DNA from: Aquabacter cavernae
Lineage (GTDB): Bacteria > Pseudomonadota > Alphaproteobacteria > Rhizobiales > Xanthobacteraceae
Assembly (NCBI RefSeq): GCF_003993795.1
Contig: NZ_RWKV01000001.1
Span: 292,599 to 356,598, forward strand
Direction: 5' to 3'
DNA: 64,000 bases
In this document: piece by piece, positions 34,227-42,577 of the stretch
Layout of the letters: every line of letters starts with the position of its first letter
How positions within the stretch are numbered: the first letter of the stretch is position 1
Position numbers and translations under genes: made by a program
The notes under the pieces: model-generated
What the model was told of the DNA's origin: nothing
The model's input: the letters and a program-made list of their open reading frames with translations, nothing else
The model's database searches: none

Positions 34227-34473
34227 GATCCGCCTCCATCTGACGCGCCTCGGCATCGCTGGAACGCTCGCCGGGGAGCACCGTCACCACCTTGCCGCCC
34301 CGAAAGATGTAGCGGTGCCCCTCGCTGATCAGCCCGGCCGCACCGGCGGCCACCGCATGGCGCACCCGGTGAGCGATGTGCAGGCGGACCGCCTCGACAT
34401 CGATGCCGTGCACGCGCTCAACCTCGCGCAGCACCGCATGGTCCGTGACAATGGGGAGCGGGGGGCGGCTCAT
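34219..34473 (-). CDS. Small phage protein (84 aa)
   Basis: Not recognised. VLREVERVHGIDVEAVRLHIAHRVRHAVAAGAAGLISEGHRYIFRGGKVVTVLPG looks like a compact alpha/beta protein with a beta hairpin. It overlaps the downstream activator gene and the upstream gene by a few bases, so it belongs to the middle operon. Confidence 0.6.
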   Translation of the reverse strand: MSRPPLPIVTDHAVLREVERVHGIDVEAVRLHIAHRVRHAVAAGAAGLISEGHRYIFRGGKVVTVLPGERSSDAEARQMEADRD

Positions 34474-34787
34474 TTGCCATCCCGCTCATAGGTCAGCAGC
34501 AGCGGGTGCGGGGCAGCTGGCAGGCTTTGGCGGCTCTTCCGTGCAGTTCCGCGCACCTGGCGCTCAGCCGCACGCTGCGCCCGTTCCTCGGCCTCGGCTG
34601 CCTTCGTAGCCTTTTCCACCTGGTCCTGCTCGGCACGGATCTCTTCGATCTGGCGCATAAGCCAGCCAAGCGCACGCGCGTCTTCAACCTCGATCTCAAG
34701 GGAGATGACGGCACCGCCCTTGGCGCGGGTCTTCACCGCATAGGTCTTCAGCCGCGCATCGCTAGTGTCCCAATGGATGATGCTCAT
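34470..34787 (-). CDS. Hypothetical phage protein (105 aa)
   Basis: Not recognised. N-terminal 55 residues (MSIIHWDTSDARLKTYAVKTRAKGGAVISLEIEVED...) look beta-rich; the rest is a charged helix and a basic tail. ATG 34787 was selected because the upstream reading frame is covered by the previous gene. 4-base overlaps both sides. Confidence 0.6.
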   Translation of the reverse strand: MSIIHWDTSDARLKTYAVKTRAKGGAVISLEIEVEDARALGWLMRQIEEIRAEQDQVEKATKAAEAEERAQRAAERQVRGTARKSRQSLPAAPHPLLLTYERDGK

Positions 34788-35077
34788 TTCGCCCGCCTCC
34801 GCTTCGTTGCCACCGGCGCCGGCTCGCCCAACGCTTCCCGCAGGTCCACGAGCCACGTCTCCGCGAGCGCGCGACCCTCGTCGGCCGAGGCGACGCGGCG
34901 CGACAGGCGCGTCCCGCTGCAACTGTCCACCGTGAGCACCCACTTGCGGGAGATGCCGGACAGCAGGATCCGCGCCTCGGCACCGCACGGCGCGGTGCTG
35001 CGCCAGATGCCATCCTTCTCCTGCCGCCAGCCGCGAAAGGCAGGCGGCGCCTCCTTAAAGGGGGTTTCAACGGTCAT
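34784..35077 (-). CDS. Hypothetical phage protein (97 aa)
   Basis: Not recognised. Starts MTVETPFKEAPPAFRGWRQEKDGIW; mixed beta (AEARILLSGISRKWVLTVDSCSG) and helix (DEGRALAETWLVDLREALGE), basic end. Overlaps gemA-like gene stop by 4 bases. Confidence 0.6.
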   Translation of the reverse strand: MTVETPFKEAPPAFRGWRQEKDGIWRSTAPCGAEARILLSGISRKWVLTVDSCSGTRLSRRVASADEGRALAETWLVDLREALGEPAPVATKRRRAK

Positions 35078-35691
35078 TTCCGCCCCCTTAAAGCGCGCCT
35101 CAACGCGGCCCCACGGGCGGCGATATCGGCGTCCAGCTCGGCCGCGGTGAGGCGGGCGTCGGGCGCCTCGTCCACCAGCGGGAAGCCTGCCGCGATCAGG
35201 CGCCGGGTCTGCGCCCGGTGCACCGCGCGCTTGGACAAGAGCACGTCTTGCGAGGCCGGCCATTCGACGCCGGCGGTGCGCTCCAGCCAGGATTTCAGCG
35301 CCTCGATCACCTTGCGCGCGTCGGCGGCCGAGACGAGCCAGCGCTCGCTATCCAGCCCCGTCTGGCGCTTGACGAATGCGATCAGCGCCCGGTCGGTGCG
35401 ATCGTCAACAACAGCCAGGTTATAGGCCGAAAGCCAGAGCGCCCGGAGCAACGGCGCCCATTTGCCGGTCAGCTCCTTCGCACCTTTGGACGGCCGGGGC
35501 GCGTCAGCGGCGCCGCCCTGGATCTCCCTGAGACGGTTGATCACCCGGATGGCCTCGCCGGCCGACAGCTCCCGCGCGCTGCGCTTGCCGGCCGTGGTGG
35601 CCATCAGGTCGCGGCGCTCGGCCTCCGACATGCCGATGGCCTTGCTGATCGTGTGGATGGCGCCGATCTGCGCCGCGCTGGCGCCGGTCAC
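35074..35691 (-). CDS. gemA: GemA-like regulatory protein (DUF1018, Mu gp16)
   Basis: A 205-residue protein starting at GTG 35691, overlapping the upstream stop (GTGA). QIGAIHTISKAIGMSEAERRDLMATTAGKRSARELSAGEAIRVINRLREIQ is the hallmark of DUF1018/GemA. In Mu, GemA lowers host gyrase-dependent supercoiling and affects host gene expression. The C-terminal half carries conserved aromatic helices (LLRALWLSAYNLAVVDDRTDRALIAFVKRQTG). Located in the early/middle block as in Mu. Confidence 0.85.
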   Translation of the reverse strand: MTGASAAQIGAIHTISKAIGMSEAERRDLMATTAGKRSARELSAGEAIRVINRLREIQGGAADAPRPSKGAKELTGKWAPLLRALWLSAYNLAVVDDRTDRALIAFVKRQTGLDSERWLVSAADARKVIEALKSWLERTAGVEWPASQDVLLSKRAVHRAQTRRLIAAGFPLVDEAPDARLTAAELDADIAARGAALRRALRGRK

Positions 35692-36473
35692 GCGGCCACC
35701 GGGAGCGTCGTCGGCAAGTTGTCGATGTTCTCGGGGTACGGCACAAAGCTGTAAGCGAACACCCAGGGGTTCGCGTCCCAGGCGTCGGCGCCGTTGATGC
35801 TGTCCCAAAGGTCGGCGTACCAATCGCGGGCGCAATCCCACCCGCGTTGACCAATGCCGCTCGGGTCGGGTTCCTCGGCCGGGAAGAACCCACCGACGTC
35901 ATCACGCAATCCGCGCATGCAGCCCTCGGCCCATGCATCGGCCTCGCTGATGTCCTGGAGGCGCTCCACCCGCACCTCGGTGACGTACAGCGTGAGGCGT
36001 GAGGCCCAGCGCGGCATGTGGATCGAGACGCGGTCCTTGATCCCCCGCCGCTCGTCGGTCGCCCCGTAACGGATACCGCACCAATCGGGCTTGCCGTCCG
36101 GGTTGATGTCCCGTGGCTTCACGTTGTCGTAGATCGTGCTGACGGCCCAGGTCTCGCGGATAAAGAGGCGGTCACCGGGAGCAATGGCCGGGCGGCCTCG
36201 ACCCTGCACTGCGACGGCCATCGAGTTGATGCCACCGGGCTCCGCGAGCCAAGAGAAGGCGCCTTCTATCCAGCGGAAGTCTCGCGCCCCGTTCAGCGCC
36301 GAGGCGAGCGTGTCGGTATCCGGGCGGTGAAACCGGAAGTCGTGGCCGAGCAGCTTGAAGTTATGGGGCGTGATCAGCCGGCGTGTCTGCGTCTTGCCGG
36401 TGCCGGGCTGCTCGATCTCCCGGAGGATGGCGCGCACCATTGGGGCGCTCATGAGGATGGGGTGGTCGGCCAT
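35688..36473 (-). CDS. ASCH/PUA-like phage protein
   Basis: A 261-residue protein. ILMSAPMVRAILREIEQPGTGKTQTRRLI at the start and APGDRLFIRETWAVS, RVERLQDISEADAWAEG, and NPWVFAYSFV fit phage proteins with an ASCH (PUA-like) fold, predicted nucleic-acid binding or processing. They are widespread in phage early regions and often sit with modification genes, as here (MT-A70 and PP-loop enzyme just upstream). The molecular role is not known. Confidence 0.75.
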   Translation of the reverse strand: MADHPILMSAPMVRAILREIEQPGTGKTQTRRLITPHNFKLLGHDFRFHRPDTDTLASALNGARDFRWIEGAFSWLAEPGGINSMAVAVQGRGRPAIAPGDRLFIRETWAVSTIYDNVKPRDINPDGKPDWCGIRYGATDERRGIKDRVSIHMPRWASRLTLYVTEVRVERLQDISEADAWAEGCMRGLRDDVGGFFPAEEPDPSGIGQRGWDCARDWYADLWDSINGADAWDANPWVFAYSFVPYPENIDNLPTTLPVAA

Positions 36474-36826
36474 CAGTGCACCGCCCCCTCGGCCGCCGCT
36501 GCTGGGGCTGCCGGTATCGCCGGAATACCGAGCTGCTGAAGGATCAGCGAGTTGTGACCATGCTTCCGTGCACGCTCCATCACCGCGAACATCAGGCCAT
36601 CTACACTTCCGCCAGATCGGGCAGCAGTCATCACCAGATCGAATGATGAACTCCGATTGGGCGCACCCACAGCGGTGAGACCGCCCTTGGTCGGCTCGTA
36701 TTCGACGAGCGCAACGATGCTCATGCCCTTGGCTTCGCAGTCTTTAGCGATCTGAGCCAAGGCAGGGGCGATGTGCTCCAGAAAGTACCGCTGGGCGTCG
36801 GAACCCTTGCTTTCCTCGTTGCTCAT
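36473..36826 (-). CDS. Hypothetical phage protein (117 aa)
   Basis: Not recognised. SDAQRYFLEHIAPALAQIAKDCEAKGMSIVALVEYEPTKGG... suggests a mixed alpha/beta protein; the end is Ala/Pro-rich. Shares one base with the ASCH-like gene. ATG 36826. Confidence 0.55.
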   Translation of the reverse strand: MSNEESKGSDAQRYFLEHIAPALAQIAKDCEAKGMSIVALVEYEPTKGGLTAVGAPNRSSSFDLVMTAARSGGSVDGLMFAVMERARKHGHNSLILQQLGIPAIPAAPAAAAEGAVH

Positions 36827-36827
36827 G

Positions 36828-37094
36828 TCAGTCCCTCATCAATATCCGGTCGCGACGGGCGACCTCCGGGTCCGTGGTGGGCTCTGTCTCGGCCTCGGCC
36901 TGCAGCAGCAGCTCGGTGACGATGCGCAGCCGGACCAGCAGCGCCTGGTGGCGGTGCGACCGCCACCGATGGGAGTGTTCCAGGCGGGCCAGCAGGTCCG
37001 CCCGCTCGGCCCGCAGCGCCGCCGCCGACCGCCCTGCGCCCCAGCCCAGGAGCGGTGCGGCGGAAATGGCGGGGGCGCGGCGGGCCATGGTCAT
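36828..37094 (-). CDS. Small helical phage protein (88 aa)
   Basis: Not recognised. Ala/Arg/Leu-rich helices (SAAALRAERADLLARLEHSHRWRSHRHQALLVRLRIVTELLLQAEAE). ATG 37094 overlaps the methyltransferase stop (ATGA) and is preferred to an upstream in-frame start inside that gene. Confidence 0.55.
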   Translation of the reverse strand: MTMARRAPAISAAPLLGWGAGRSAAALRAERADLLARLEHSHRWRSHRHQALLVRLRIVTELLLQAEAETEPTTDPEVARRDRILMRD

Positions 37095-37741
37095 GGCGCC
37101 AGGAAAAGGGACGGCTGGGCCTCGGATGCCGGCGGCACCGGCGGCGCGATGCGCGGCACCGCATGGGCGCCCCGATGGGGCCGTCCCCAGGTGTCGTGAC
37201 CAGGCCACGGATCGACCGCGAAAAGCTCCGCCGCGAAGCAATCCGGCCGGAGCCGCAGGAGCTTTTCCCGTGCTTCAACGGGCTTTTCAGAGTGCTCGCC
37301 GCGCACCGCCTCGATCAGGTTCCGCTCACTGCGCGAGCCGATTTTGGGATTGCCGATCGTGCCGATCAGCCACGGCTCGGTGGTCGAGCGCAGGATGTAG
37401 CCGGTCCCGAACGCACGCTTCCCGTGGCGGGTGAGCTTCGTCCAGGAGCCGCCCGTTTTATAGGTAAAGCCCCAGGCGGCCATGACGCGCAGCGCGCTCG
37501 GCAGCTTCGGCCAGATCGCCCACATGAACAGGAGGCAGTCACCACTGGCGAGGAGATGCACGGGCAGCGCCGCGATCTCGTCGTCCGACATGGTGTCGTA
37601 ATGGGCCTCGGGCGATTTCTCGTAACCCCCCTCGCCATACATCTCATATTGCCACGGCGGATCCGCGAGCATGGCGCCATAGGCCATCATCCGCAGCGCG
37701 CCGAACGGCCAGGGGGCAGCGGGGAGGTTCATAGTCCGCAC
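37091..37741 (-). CDS. MT-A70 family adenine methyltransferase
   Basis: A 216-residue MT-A70-type enzyme with the catalytic DPPW motif (GAMLADPPWQYEMYG), LFMWAIWPKLPSAL, WTKLTRHGKRAFGTGYILRSTTEPWL and a SEKPVEAREKLLR motif. Phage members are thought to make N6-methyladenine in DNA. It overlaps the PP-loop enzyme gene by 13 bases, so the two may act together on DNA. This is a second methyltransferase beside the one at 7225-7977. Confidence 0.88.
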   Translation of the reverse strand: MRTMNLPAAPWPFGALRMMAYGAMLADPPWQYEMYGEGGYEKSPEAHYDTMSDDEIAALPVHLLASGDCLLFMWAIWPKLPSALRVMAAWGFTYKTGGSWTKLTRHGKRAFGTGYILRSTTEPWLIGTIGNPKIGSRSERNLIEAVRGEHSEKPVEAREKLLRLRPDCFAAELFAVDPWPGHDTWGRPHRGAHAVPRIAPPVPPASEAQPSLFLAP

Positions 37742-38631
37742 CCCGCATCACAGACCATGAGCATGCCCTGGCCGGCTTCCTCGTCGGTGCGAAGATCCAC
37801 CTGGTCGAGGGGAACCCCAGACCGATGGACGAACAGCTCGCCGCGTATCTTGCCGTGGCGGTGCATGCCCCGAACCATCGCATCAATGGCGACCGCGTCT
37901 GCCCATGCTGCAGGATCGTGGTCGCGCATCTCCCGCCATTCGCGATCGGTGCGATAGGGGCAGAAGGTGCATGCGCTCTTGGCCGGCACGGGGTAGCCGT
38001 GCGCCCGGAGCCACTGCTCGCAGCCTGTCCGTGAAAACCCCTTCTCCAACAGGGGATAGCGATTGACCGACCAGTTGTCCCACGAGGCACCGGCGCGAAC
38101 CGTCTCGTCGGTGCTGATACCAATCCAGACTTCGACAGATGCATCCGGGATGCGCTGCCGAGGGCGGAAGCCGAGCAACTCGCGTTGCTTCTTCCGGATC
38201 GGGTCGATCTTGTAATCCTGAGTGCACTGCCTGTTGATCTGGCCGAGCCGCCCCTTCCCTGATTTCACGAAGAATGGCGGTCGCCCCGATGCGCCGTTGA
38301 GCCCCACCGAAGCGTCGACGATTTCTTGCCTCAGGCTCCCCGCAGATACGATATGGATCGGGAAGGGCAGGTTCAGGTTGTTCGACCGCAGCCAAGCGAG
38401 TTGGTCGTAGACGACGGCCGGCTCCGCGCCTGTGTCGGCGAAAATGGCGCAATCAGGTATCGGACCGATTTCGCCATGAGCAGCCATGAGCGCAAGCGTA
38501 GTGCTTTGAACGCCCGCGCCGAGCGAGAGCACCCGCAGTTTTGCTCCTTCGACGGGCCCCCAGGACCAGCCGCCACGGCGGATGCGAGGCGTCTTAGGCG
38601 CGGGCGAGGAGGTGAGGACTAGCGCATTCAT
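37729..38631 (-). CDS. PP-loop / PAPS-reductase-like adenine nucleotide alpha hydrolase
   Basis: A 300-residue enzyme of the phosphoadenosine phosphosulfate reductase / alpha-hydrolase fold: PP-loop SLGAGVQSTTLAL near residue 38, CAIFADTGAEPAVVYDQL, QCTQDYKIDPIRK, and a CxxC-type KSACTFCPYRTDREWREMR. It binds ATP and, in relatives such as DndC, activates a substrate for sulfur transfer or reduction. Phage homologues next to MT-A70 genes are common but unassigned. ATG 38631 chosen; overlaps both neighbours. Confidence 0.8.
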   Translation of the reverse strand: MNALVLTSSPAPKTPRIRRGGWSWGPVEGAKLRVLSLGAGVQSTTLALMAAHGEIGPIPDCAIFADTGAEPAVVYDQLAWLRSNNLNLPFPIHIVSAGSLRQEIVDASVGLNGASGRPPFFVKSGKGRLGQINRQCTQDYKIDPIRKKQRELLGFRPRQRIPDASVEVWIGISTDETVRAGASWDNWSVNRYPLLEKGFSRTGCEQWLRAHGYPVPAKSACTFCPYRTDREWREMRDHDPAAWADAVAIDAMVRGMHRHGKIRGELFVHRSGVPLDQVDLRTDEEAGQGMLMVCDAGCGL

Positions 38632-38933
38632 CGTGCGCCTCCACGGCGGCCAGGTGATGGGGTGGTTTCCGTCTCCTCGGCCGCATCGCAGACGGCGCAA
38701 TGGCGGCGGGACACGAGTTTTCCGGCGGTGACGCCGCTGGACTTGATCCAGGTGTGACCGGCCGAGCAGTCGGCCGGCAGGACAGGCGCCGGCGGCGCCA
38801 GGCGCGCTTCCAGCTCGGCGCGGGTGGCGGCGCTGGCCGTCTCCAGCTCGGCGAGCGCGGCGACGAGGGCGCGATCGTCATCGAGGGCGACCAGGACGCG
38901 GCCGATGGAGGAGACGAGCGCCGCCGGGTTCAT
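38628..38933 (-). CDS. Hypothetical protein with CxxC pair (101 aa)
   Basis: N-terminal helix (MNPAALVSSIGRVLVALDDDRALVAALAELETASAATRAELE), then CSAGHTWIKSSGVTAGKLVSRRHCAVCDA, which could bind a metal as a small zinc ribbon. No family named. 4-base overlaps at both ends (ATG 38933). Confidence 0.6.
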   Translation of the reverse strand: MNPAALVSSIGRVLVALDDDRALVAALAELETASAATRAELEARLAPPAPVLPADCSAGHTWIKSSGVTAGKLVSRRHCAVCDAAEETETTPSPGRRGGAR

Positions 38934-39526
38934 CGGTTCTGCTCCTGGTGTCGCGCGAGGATCCGCGCTTCCAGGTGGGCCAGCTCGGCGGCAGCCGTCT
39001 TGCGCTCCAGGATGAGCGCGGACACCCGGTTGTGGGCGCTGGTGATGGTGCTGTGGTCGCAATCGAACGTGCGGGAGATCTCGTGGCGACTGCGGCGGGT
39101 CAGCCTCACGGCGGCGGCCATGGCCATCCGCCGCGCGTTGGAGGTGGCGCGGGCGCGCTTACCCGTCAGGCGCAGTTCCTGGACAGGACAGCGATAAATC
39201 TCCGCAGCCACCTCCAACACCAGGAGCACGGGGATCCGTGTCTCCGCGCCGCTCTCCAGGCCCGGCGCGAAGTGGCCGAGGGCGCGCAGCACGTCATGCG
39301 GCTGGATGCGCCCGTCATCGGCCACCGAGAGGATCAGGGAGACGAGCAGACGGCCGATGGCCGCATACGGATCCGCTGCCGTCGCCACCGGAGTGGCCTC
39401 GGGCGCCGCCTCCGGCGCAACCAGGCGGCGGGCCACAGCCGGCGCCGGCGCCGCGCCGCGCAGCCGCGCAGACACATCCGCATAGTGCCGCTGTGCCTCT
39501 GCTTTAGTGGCGAAGGGAGCGTCCAT
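38930..39526 (-). CDS. DnaA domain IV-like DNA-binding protein
   Basis: A 198-residue protein. The C-terminal 90 residues carry a Bac_DnaA_C-like fold: VLEVAAEIYRCPVQELRLTGKRARATSNARRMAMAAAVRLTRRSRHEISRTFDCDHSTITSAHNRV, including the DHSTITSAHNRV signature that in DnaA reads the DnaA box. There is no AAA+ ATPase part. It may bind DnaA-box-like sites to regulate early transcription or to recruit host replication for transposition. It lies in the early block next to DUF3164. Confidence 0.78.
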   Translation of the reverse strand: MDAPFATKAEAQRHYADVSARLRGAAPAPAVARRLVAPEAAPEATPVATAADPYAAIGRLLVSLILSVADDGRIQPHDVLRALGHFAPGLESGAETRIPVLLVLEVAAEIYRCPVQELRLTGKRARATSNARRMAMAAAVRLTRRSRHEISRTFDCDHSTITSAHNRVSALILERKTAAAELAHLEARILARHQEQNR

Positions 39527-39535
39527 GCCCGCCCC

Positions 39536-40192
39536 CTATGCTTTCGCAAGGGCGATTGGGATCGCCTGCATGGCGCCTTCCGCATCCGCCTCGTAGAAGC
39601 GGAAATATGTCTTGGAGCCGATGATGCGGATGCTTTCCCGGATCGCCCGCATGGCCTCCTGCCAGCGCTCGTCTTCGATCGACACCCGGAGCAGCATGAA
39701 CAGGGCGGACCGGTTCACCGTTCCTGTTTTCTCAACGTCGAAGGCCATGTTCACGATGGCGCGGATCTCGTCGCCCGAATTTGCCGCCCATTCGGCAAGG
39801 CAGGCATCCACCAGCGCCTTGGCTGCCTGCAGCTCGGGGCCGAATTCCAGCCGATCCGCCACCTCCACCCGCACCTTGAGGCTGCCGTCATAGGAGGTGA
39901 GCGACAGGTTGCCCTTCGGCCCGCCGAGCGGCGCCCCATACTCCTGCGCCAACAGCGCCTGGAGGCTCCCCACGTCGTCGAAGCAATGCCCCCGAAAACG
40001 GGCGATCTGCGCGGAAAGATCGCGCGCGTGGCCCATCATCTTGCGGACCAGCTCATCAATGAGCTTGTCTCGGGCGTCCACCCGAGAGAGAGGCATGAGC
40101 GCGCCCTTGGCGTCGCGCATGTACTCCTTGCCGTCGATGACCTCGACGCCAGTAGCGGCAATCGGCGCCGGCAGTTCAGTTTTCGCTTCCAT
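39536..40192 (-). CDS. DUF3164 family protein
   Basis: A 218-residue protein of the DUF3164 family found in nearly all Mu-like phages: GKEYMRDAKGALMPLSRVDARDKLIDELVRKMM..., LAQEYGAPLGGPKGNLSLTSYDGSLKVRVEVADRLEFGPELQAAKALVD, and IESIRIIGSKTYFRFYE-like end. Its function is unknown; the position in the early block between MuB and GemA is standard. Confidence 0.85.
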   Translation of the reverse strand: MEAKTELPAPIAATGVEVIDGKEYMRDAKGALMPLSRVDARDKLIDELVRKMMGHARDLSAQIARFRGHCFDDVGSLQALLAQEYGAPLGGPKGNLSLTSYDGSLKVRVEVADRLEFGPELQAAKALVDACLAEWAANSGDEIRAIVNMAFDVEKTGTVNRSALFMLLRVSIEDERWQEAMRAIRESIRIIGSKTYFRFYEADAEGAMQAIPIALAKA

Positions 40193-40493
40193 TGTTTTCC
40201 TCCGGCTGGATGAAATTCACGTAGCCGGCCTGCTCCAGCAGGCCCGCGAGGGCGTGCCGGGCGAGGCTCGCCCGGTCGGTCAAGTCGAGCTGTTCGATGG
40301 TCTTCAGCAGCTCAGCGGCAGTCGCGCAGATCGTGTCCAGCATGGCCAAGCCGCAGGCCATGTTGAGGATCTGGTCGATGGACACGCTGCTGGCCTCACG
40401 CCTTGGCAGATCACTCATGGAGATCGTGGCGGCGGCGTCCACGCCGGCCTGCAGATTGGTCCGGATCTGCGCCGGGTCGAGGGTGGCGCTCAT
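40176..40493 (-). CDS. Hypothetical early phage protein (105 aa)
   Basis: Not recognised. Helical (VSIDQILNMACGLAMLDTICATAAELLKTIEQLDLTDRASLARHALAGLLEQAG). Overlaps the DUF3164 gene by 17 bases and the upstream gene by 4. Confidence 0.6.
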   Translation of the reverse strand: MSATLDPAQIRTNLQAGVDAAATISMSDLPRREASSVSIDQILNMACGLAMLDTICATAAELLKTIEQLDLTDRASLARHALAGLLEQAGYVNFIQPEENNGSEN

Positions 40494-40792
40494 GCTGCGC
40501 CCCCCGGAAACGGCACCACGTCCGCGCTGCTCCGGCGGCCGATGAACGCCGACAGGTCCACCACCTGGCCGGACGGGCCGAGCCGGTGCACGTCCTCGGC
40601 CATCTGCTTATTGACCTCGTGCTCGGCCGCGATCCGCTCCAGCGCCTTTGCCATTTCCCGGCAGTGGAGGAGGAGCACGACCGCCATCAGGACCGCCGCC
40701 GGCTCCAGGGTGGCTGTGCTGGTCACATACGGCGCCAGCTTGTCCGCCAGCTCGCTGAGAGTGGTGGAGAGGGGGCGATCGGGCGCGGTCAT
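40490..40792 (-). CDS. Hypothetical early phage protein (100 aa)
   Basis: Not recognised. A hydrophobic helix (LEPAAVLMAVVLLLHCREMAKAL, about 30-52) could touch a membrane or a partner protein. 4-base overlaps with neighbours show operon membership. Confidence 0.55.
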   Translation of the reverse strand: MTAPDRPLSTTLSELADKLAPYVTSTATLEPAAVLMAVVLLLHCREMAKALERIAAEHEVNKQMAEDVHRLGPSGQVVDLSAFIGRRSSADVVPFPGGAA

Positions 40793-41166
40793 TGGCCGTC
40801 CTTTCGCTGGCGGTTGGGGCAGTCCTTGCAGGCCCGGTTCAGGCGCACCGCGACAGACGAGGCGGTCGAGAAGGGCTTGGCCTGCTCGTCAATGCAGCGG
40901 TCCCGGCCGATCTCGCCGAGCACGGGACACGCCACGGTGGCGCCCATCAGCGCGCCCCGGACCCGCGCCTCCAGCTTGGCCATGTCCCCCGGATAGCGCC
41001 TGCCCAGGGCGCCGGAGAGCATGGAGCCGGAGACGCTGAGGCGCTTGGCAACAGCGGCCTGGCTGTCCACCTGGCAGGCGCTGACGAGCGCAAGGATCCA
41101 GTCCGGCGGGGTGCCCCAGGCCGCTTGCGCACGGGCCATAAAGTCGGTGGCCTGGCGGGCGGTCAC
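40789..41166 (-). CDS. Helix-turn-helix early phage protein (125 aa)
   Basis: The N-terminal part (PPDWILALVSACQVDSQAAVAKRLSVSGSMLSGALGRRYPGDMAKLEARVRGAL) reads as a Cro-like helix-turn-helix seen in small regulators of Mu-like phages. The C-terminal half carries several Cys (CPVLGEIGRDRC, ACKDCPNRQ), possibly metal-binding. Lies directly after the MuB block. Confidence 0.65.
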   Translation of the reverse strand: MTARQATDFMARAQAAWGTPPDWILALVSACQVDSQAAVAKRLSVSGSMLSGALGRRYPGDMAKLEARVRGALMGATVACPVLGEIGRDRCIDEQAKPFSTASSVAVRLNRACKDCPNRQRKDGQ

Positions 41167-41801
41167 GACCGCACCTCCTCGGCCGGAGAGCTGGCCCCGG
41201 CGACCTTCTTGATGTTGGGATCCCAGACAAACTTGGTCCGCATGATCTGCGGTGCGCTCGGCCCTGTGTTCCGCGACGGCAAAAGGCGGACCTGCGCGGG
41301 CGTGCCCCCGCGCGCGGGTCGGATCACCTTGAGATATCCGGCGGTGATCAACCGCCGCACATAGTCCTTGGCGGCTGCGGGCGACACGGCCACCTCGTCA
41401 GTGGAGGCGGACATGGCCAGCTCCAGAGCGGTGAAGCTCGCGAGCGCTCGCATGGCGTTCCACATCTGTTGCTGGCCGGTCGTCTTCAGCAGGCGGCCGT
41501 CACGGCCGAAACGCGGTGCGGCTGGAGGGCGGCGCAGCAGGCGATGGAGCGTGACGACACCGGGGACAACCGGGCTGCGCGACGGGCGCTCACCCACCAC
41601 CTCGGCATAGCCGTTGCTGACCAGCGCGGCGGTGTAGCGGAGCAGCGACGAATGATCCGCCTCGGAGGCAGATGCCACATCGGTGACCGCCCATGGCCCG
41701 GCCGCATCGAGCTTCAGGGCGGCGGCCCAGGCGGCCTCAAGCGTGCGGGGCAGCTCGACTTGCAGATTGGCGAGCACGGAGGGAGAGCGGCGCCCCATCA
41801 C
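41163..41801 (-). CDS. Tandem winged-helix-like phage protein (212 aa)
   Basis: Two similar winged-helix-like halves can be seen: WAVTDVASASEADHSSLLRYTAALVSNGYAEVVGERP (about 35-75) and FTALELAMSASTDEVAVSPAAAKDYVRRLITAGYLKVI (about 122-160). It probably binds DNA; no named family. Overlaps MuB by 4 bases, so it may take part in transposition or its control. Confidence 0.6.
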   Translation of the reverse strand: MMGRRSPSVLANLQVELPRTLEAAWAAALKLDAAGPWAVTDVASASEADHSSLLRYTAALVSNGYAEVVGERPSRSPVVPGVVTLHRLLRRPPAAPRFGRDGRLLKTTGQQQMWNAMRALASFTALELAMSASTDEVAVSPAAAKDYVRRLITAGYLKVIRPARGGTPAQVRLLPSRNTGPSAPQIMRTKFVWDPNIKKVAGASSPAEEVRS

Positions 41802-42577
41802 GCGCCCCGACCAAACTTGCGGGCCGAAGGGGCGCGGCTCTCAAAAAACTCGGTGTCGCCCCAGCTCGCCAGCGTCAGGTTCGATACCCCCCGGCGCCGG
41901 GCCACCTCGGCGGCGCGCACGAGGTTGACCACGATGCGACGGGCACGCCCCTCCGAGCGGCGCACGATCTCAGACAGCAGATCGTCGGCGATCTCCGCGT
42001 CCGGGCAGAGCTGCGTCGCGAACGAGCGGGCGTCATCGAGATCCGAAGGCTGCGCCGGCACCCAATCGAGCACGCGGTTGTGCACGCGTTCAAACGGCTG
42101 GATTTTGGAGGGGAGCAATTCCTCCCCGATCAGGATGACCGGGGCCGTGGACGTGCTCTGGATCGAGCGCACCGTCTCGATCAGCCCCCGCTCCACGAGA
42201 TTGTCGGCCTCGTCCACGATCAGCGGGCGGCTGGGGTCGTCACCGAGGATCCGAATGACCTCCTCGGCCATGTCGGAGATCGTGCCCTTCGCCACCTGGC
42301 CGGCCTCGGCCAAGATGTTCTTGAGCAGGGTTTTTTTCGTCCAGTAGTCCCGAACTTCGACACGCAACGCCTTCGTCTTGTTCTGGGCGAAGATGCTTGC
42401 GTACGTCTTCCCGAAGCCCGATGGCCCGTGGAAAACCCCGATGCCCGGCGCATCGGGATCGCGCTCGATCAACTTGCGCGTCAGAGCCATGAACTGCGCG
42501 ACATTGGCCGTCGCGATCGGCCCGCGAACGGGCGCCCCACCTGCATTCAGCATTCTTTTCGTCCCTTCCCACATCAT
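41798..42577 (-). CDS. MuB-like transposition target ATPase
   Basis: A 259-residue AAA ATPase: Walker A GPSGFGKT (51-58), Walker B PLIVDEADN (about 118-126, Asp122/Glu123), sensor-like ILIGEELLP and a C-terminal helical region rich in Arg. In Mu, B forms ATP-dependent filaments on DNA, chooses target sites, stimulates transposase and gives target immunity. The first two Met are used here; a start at Met9 is possible. Overlaps transposase stop (ATGATG). Confidence 0.9.
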   Translation of the reverse strand: MMWEGTKRMLNAGGAPVRGPIATANVAQFMALTRKLIERDPDAPGIGVFHGPSGFGKTYASIFAQNKTKALRVEVRDYWTKKTLLKNILAEAGQVAKGTISDMAEEVIRILGDDPSRPLIVDEADNLVERGLIETVRSIQSTSTAPVILIGEELLPSKIQPFERVHNRVLDWVPAQPSDLDDARSFATQLCPDAEIADDLLSEIVRRSEGRARRIVVNLVRAAEVARRRGVSNLTLASWGDTEFFESRAPSARKFGRGA

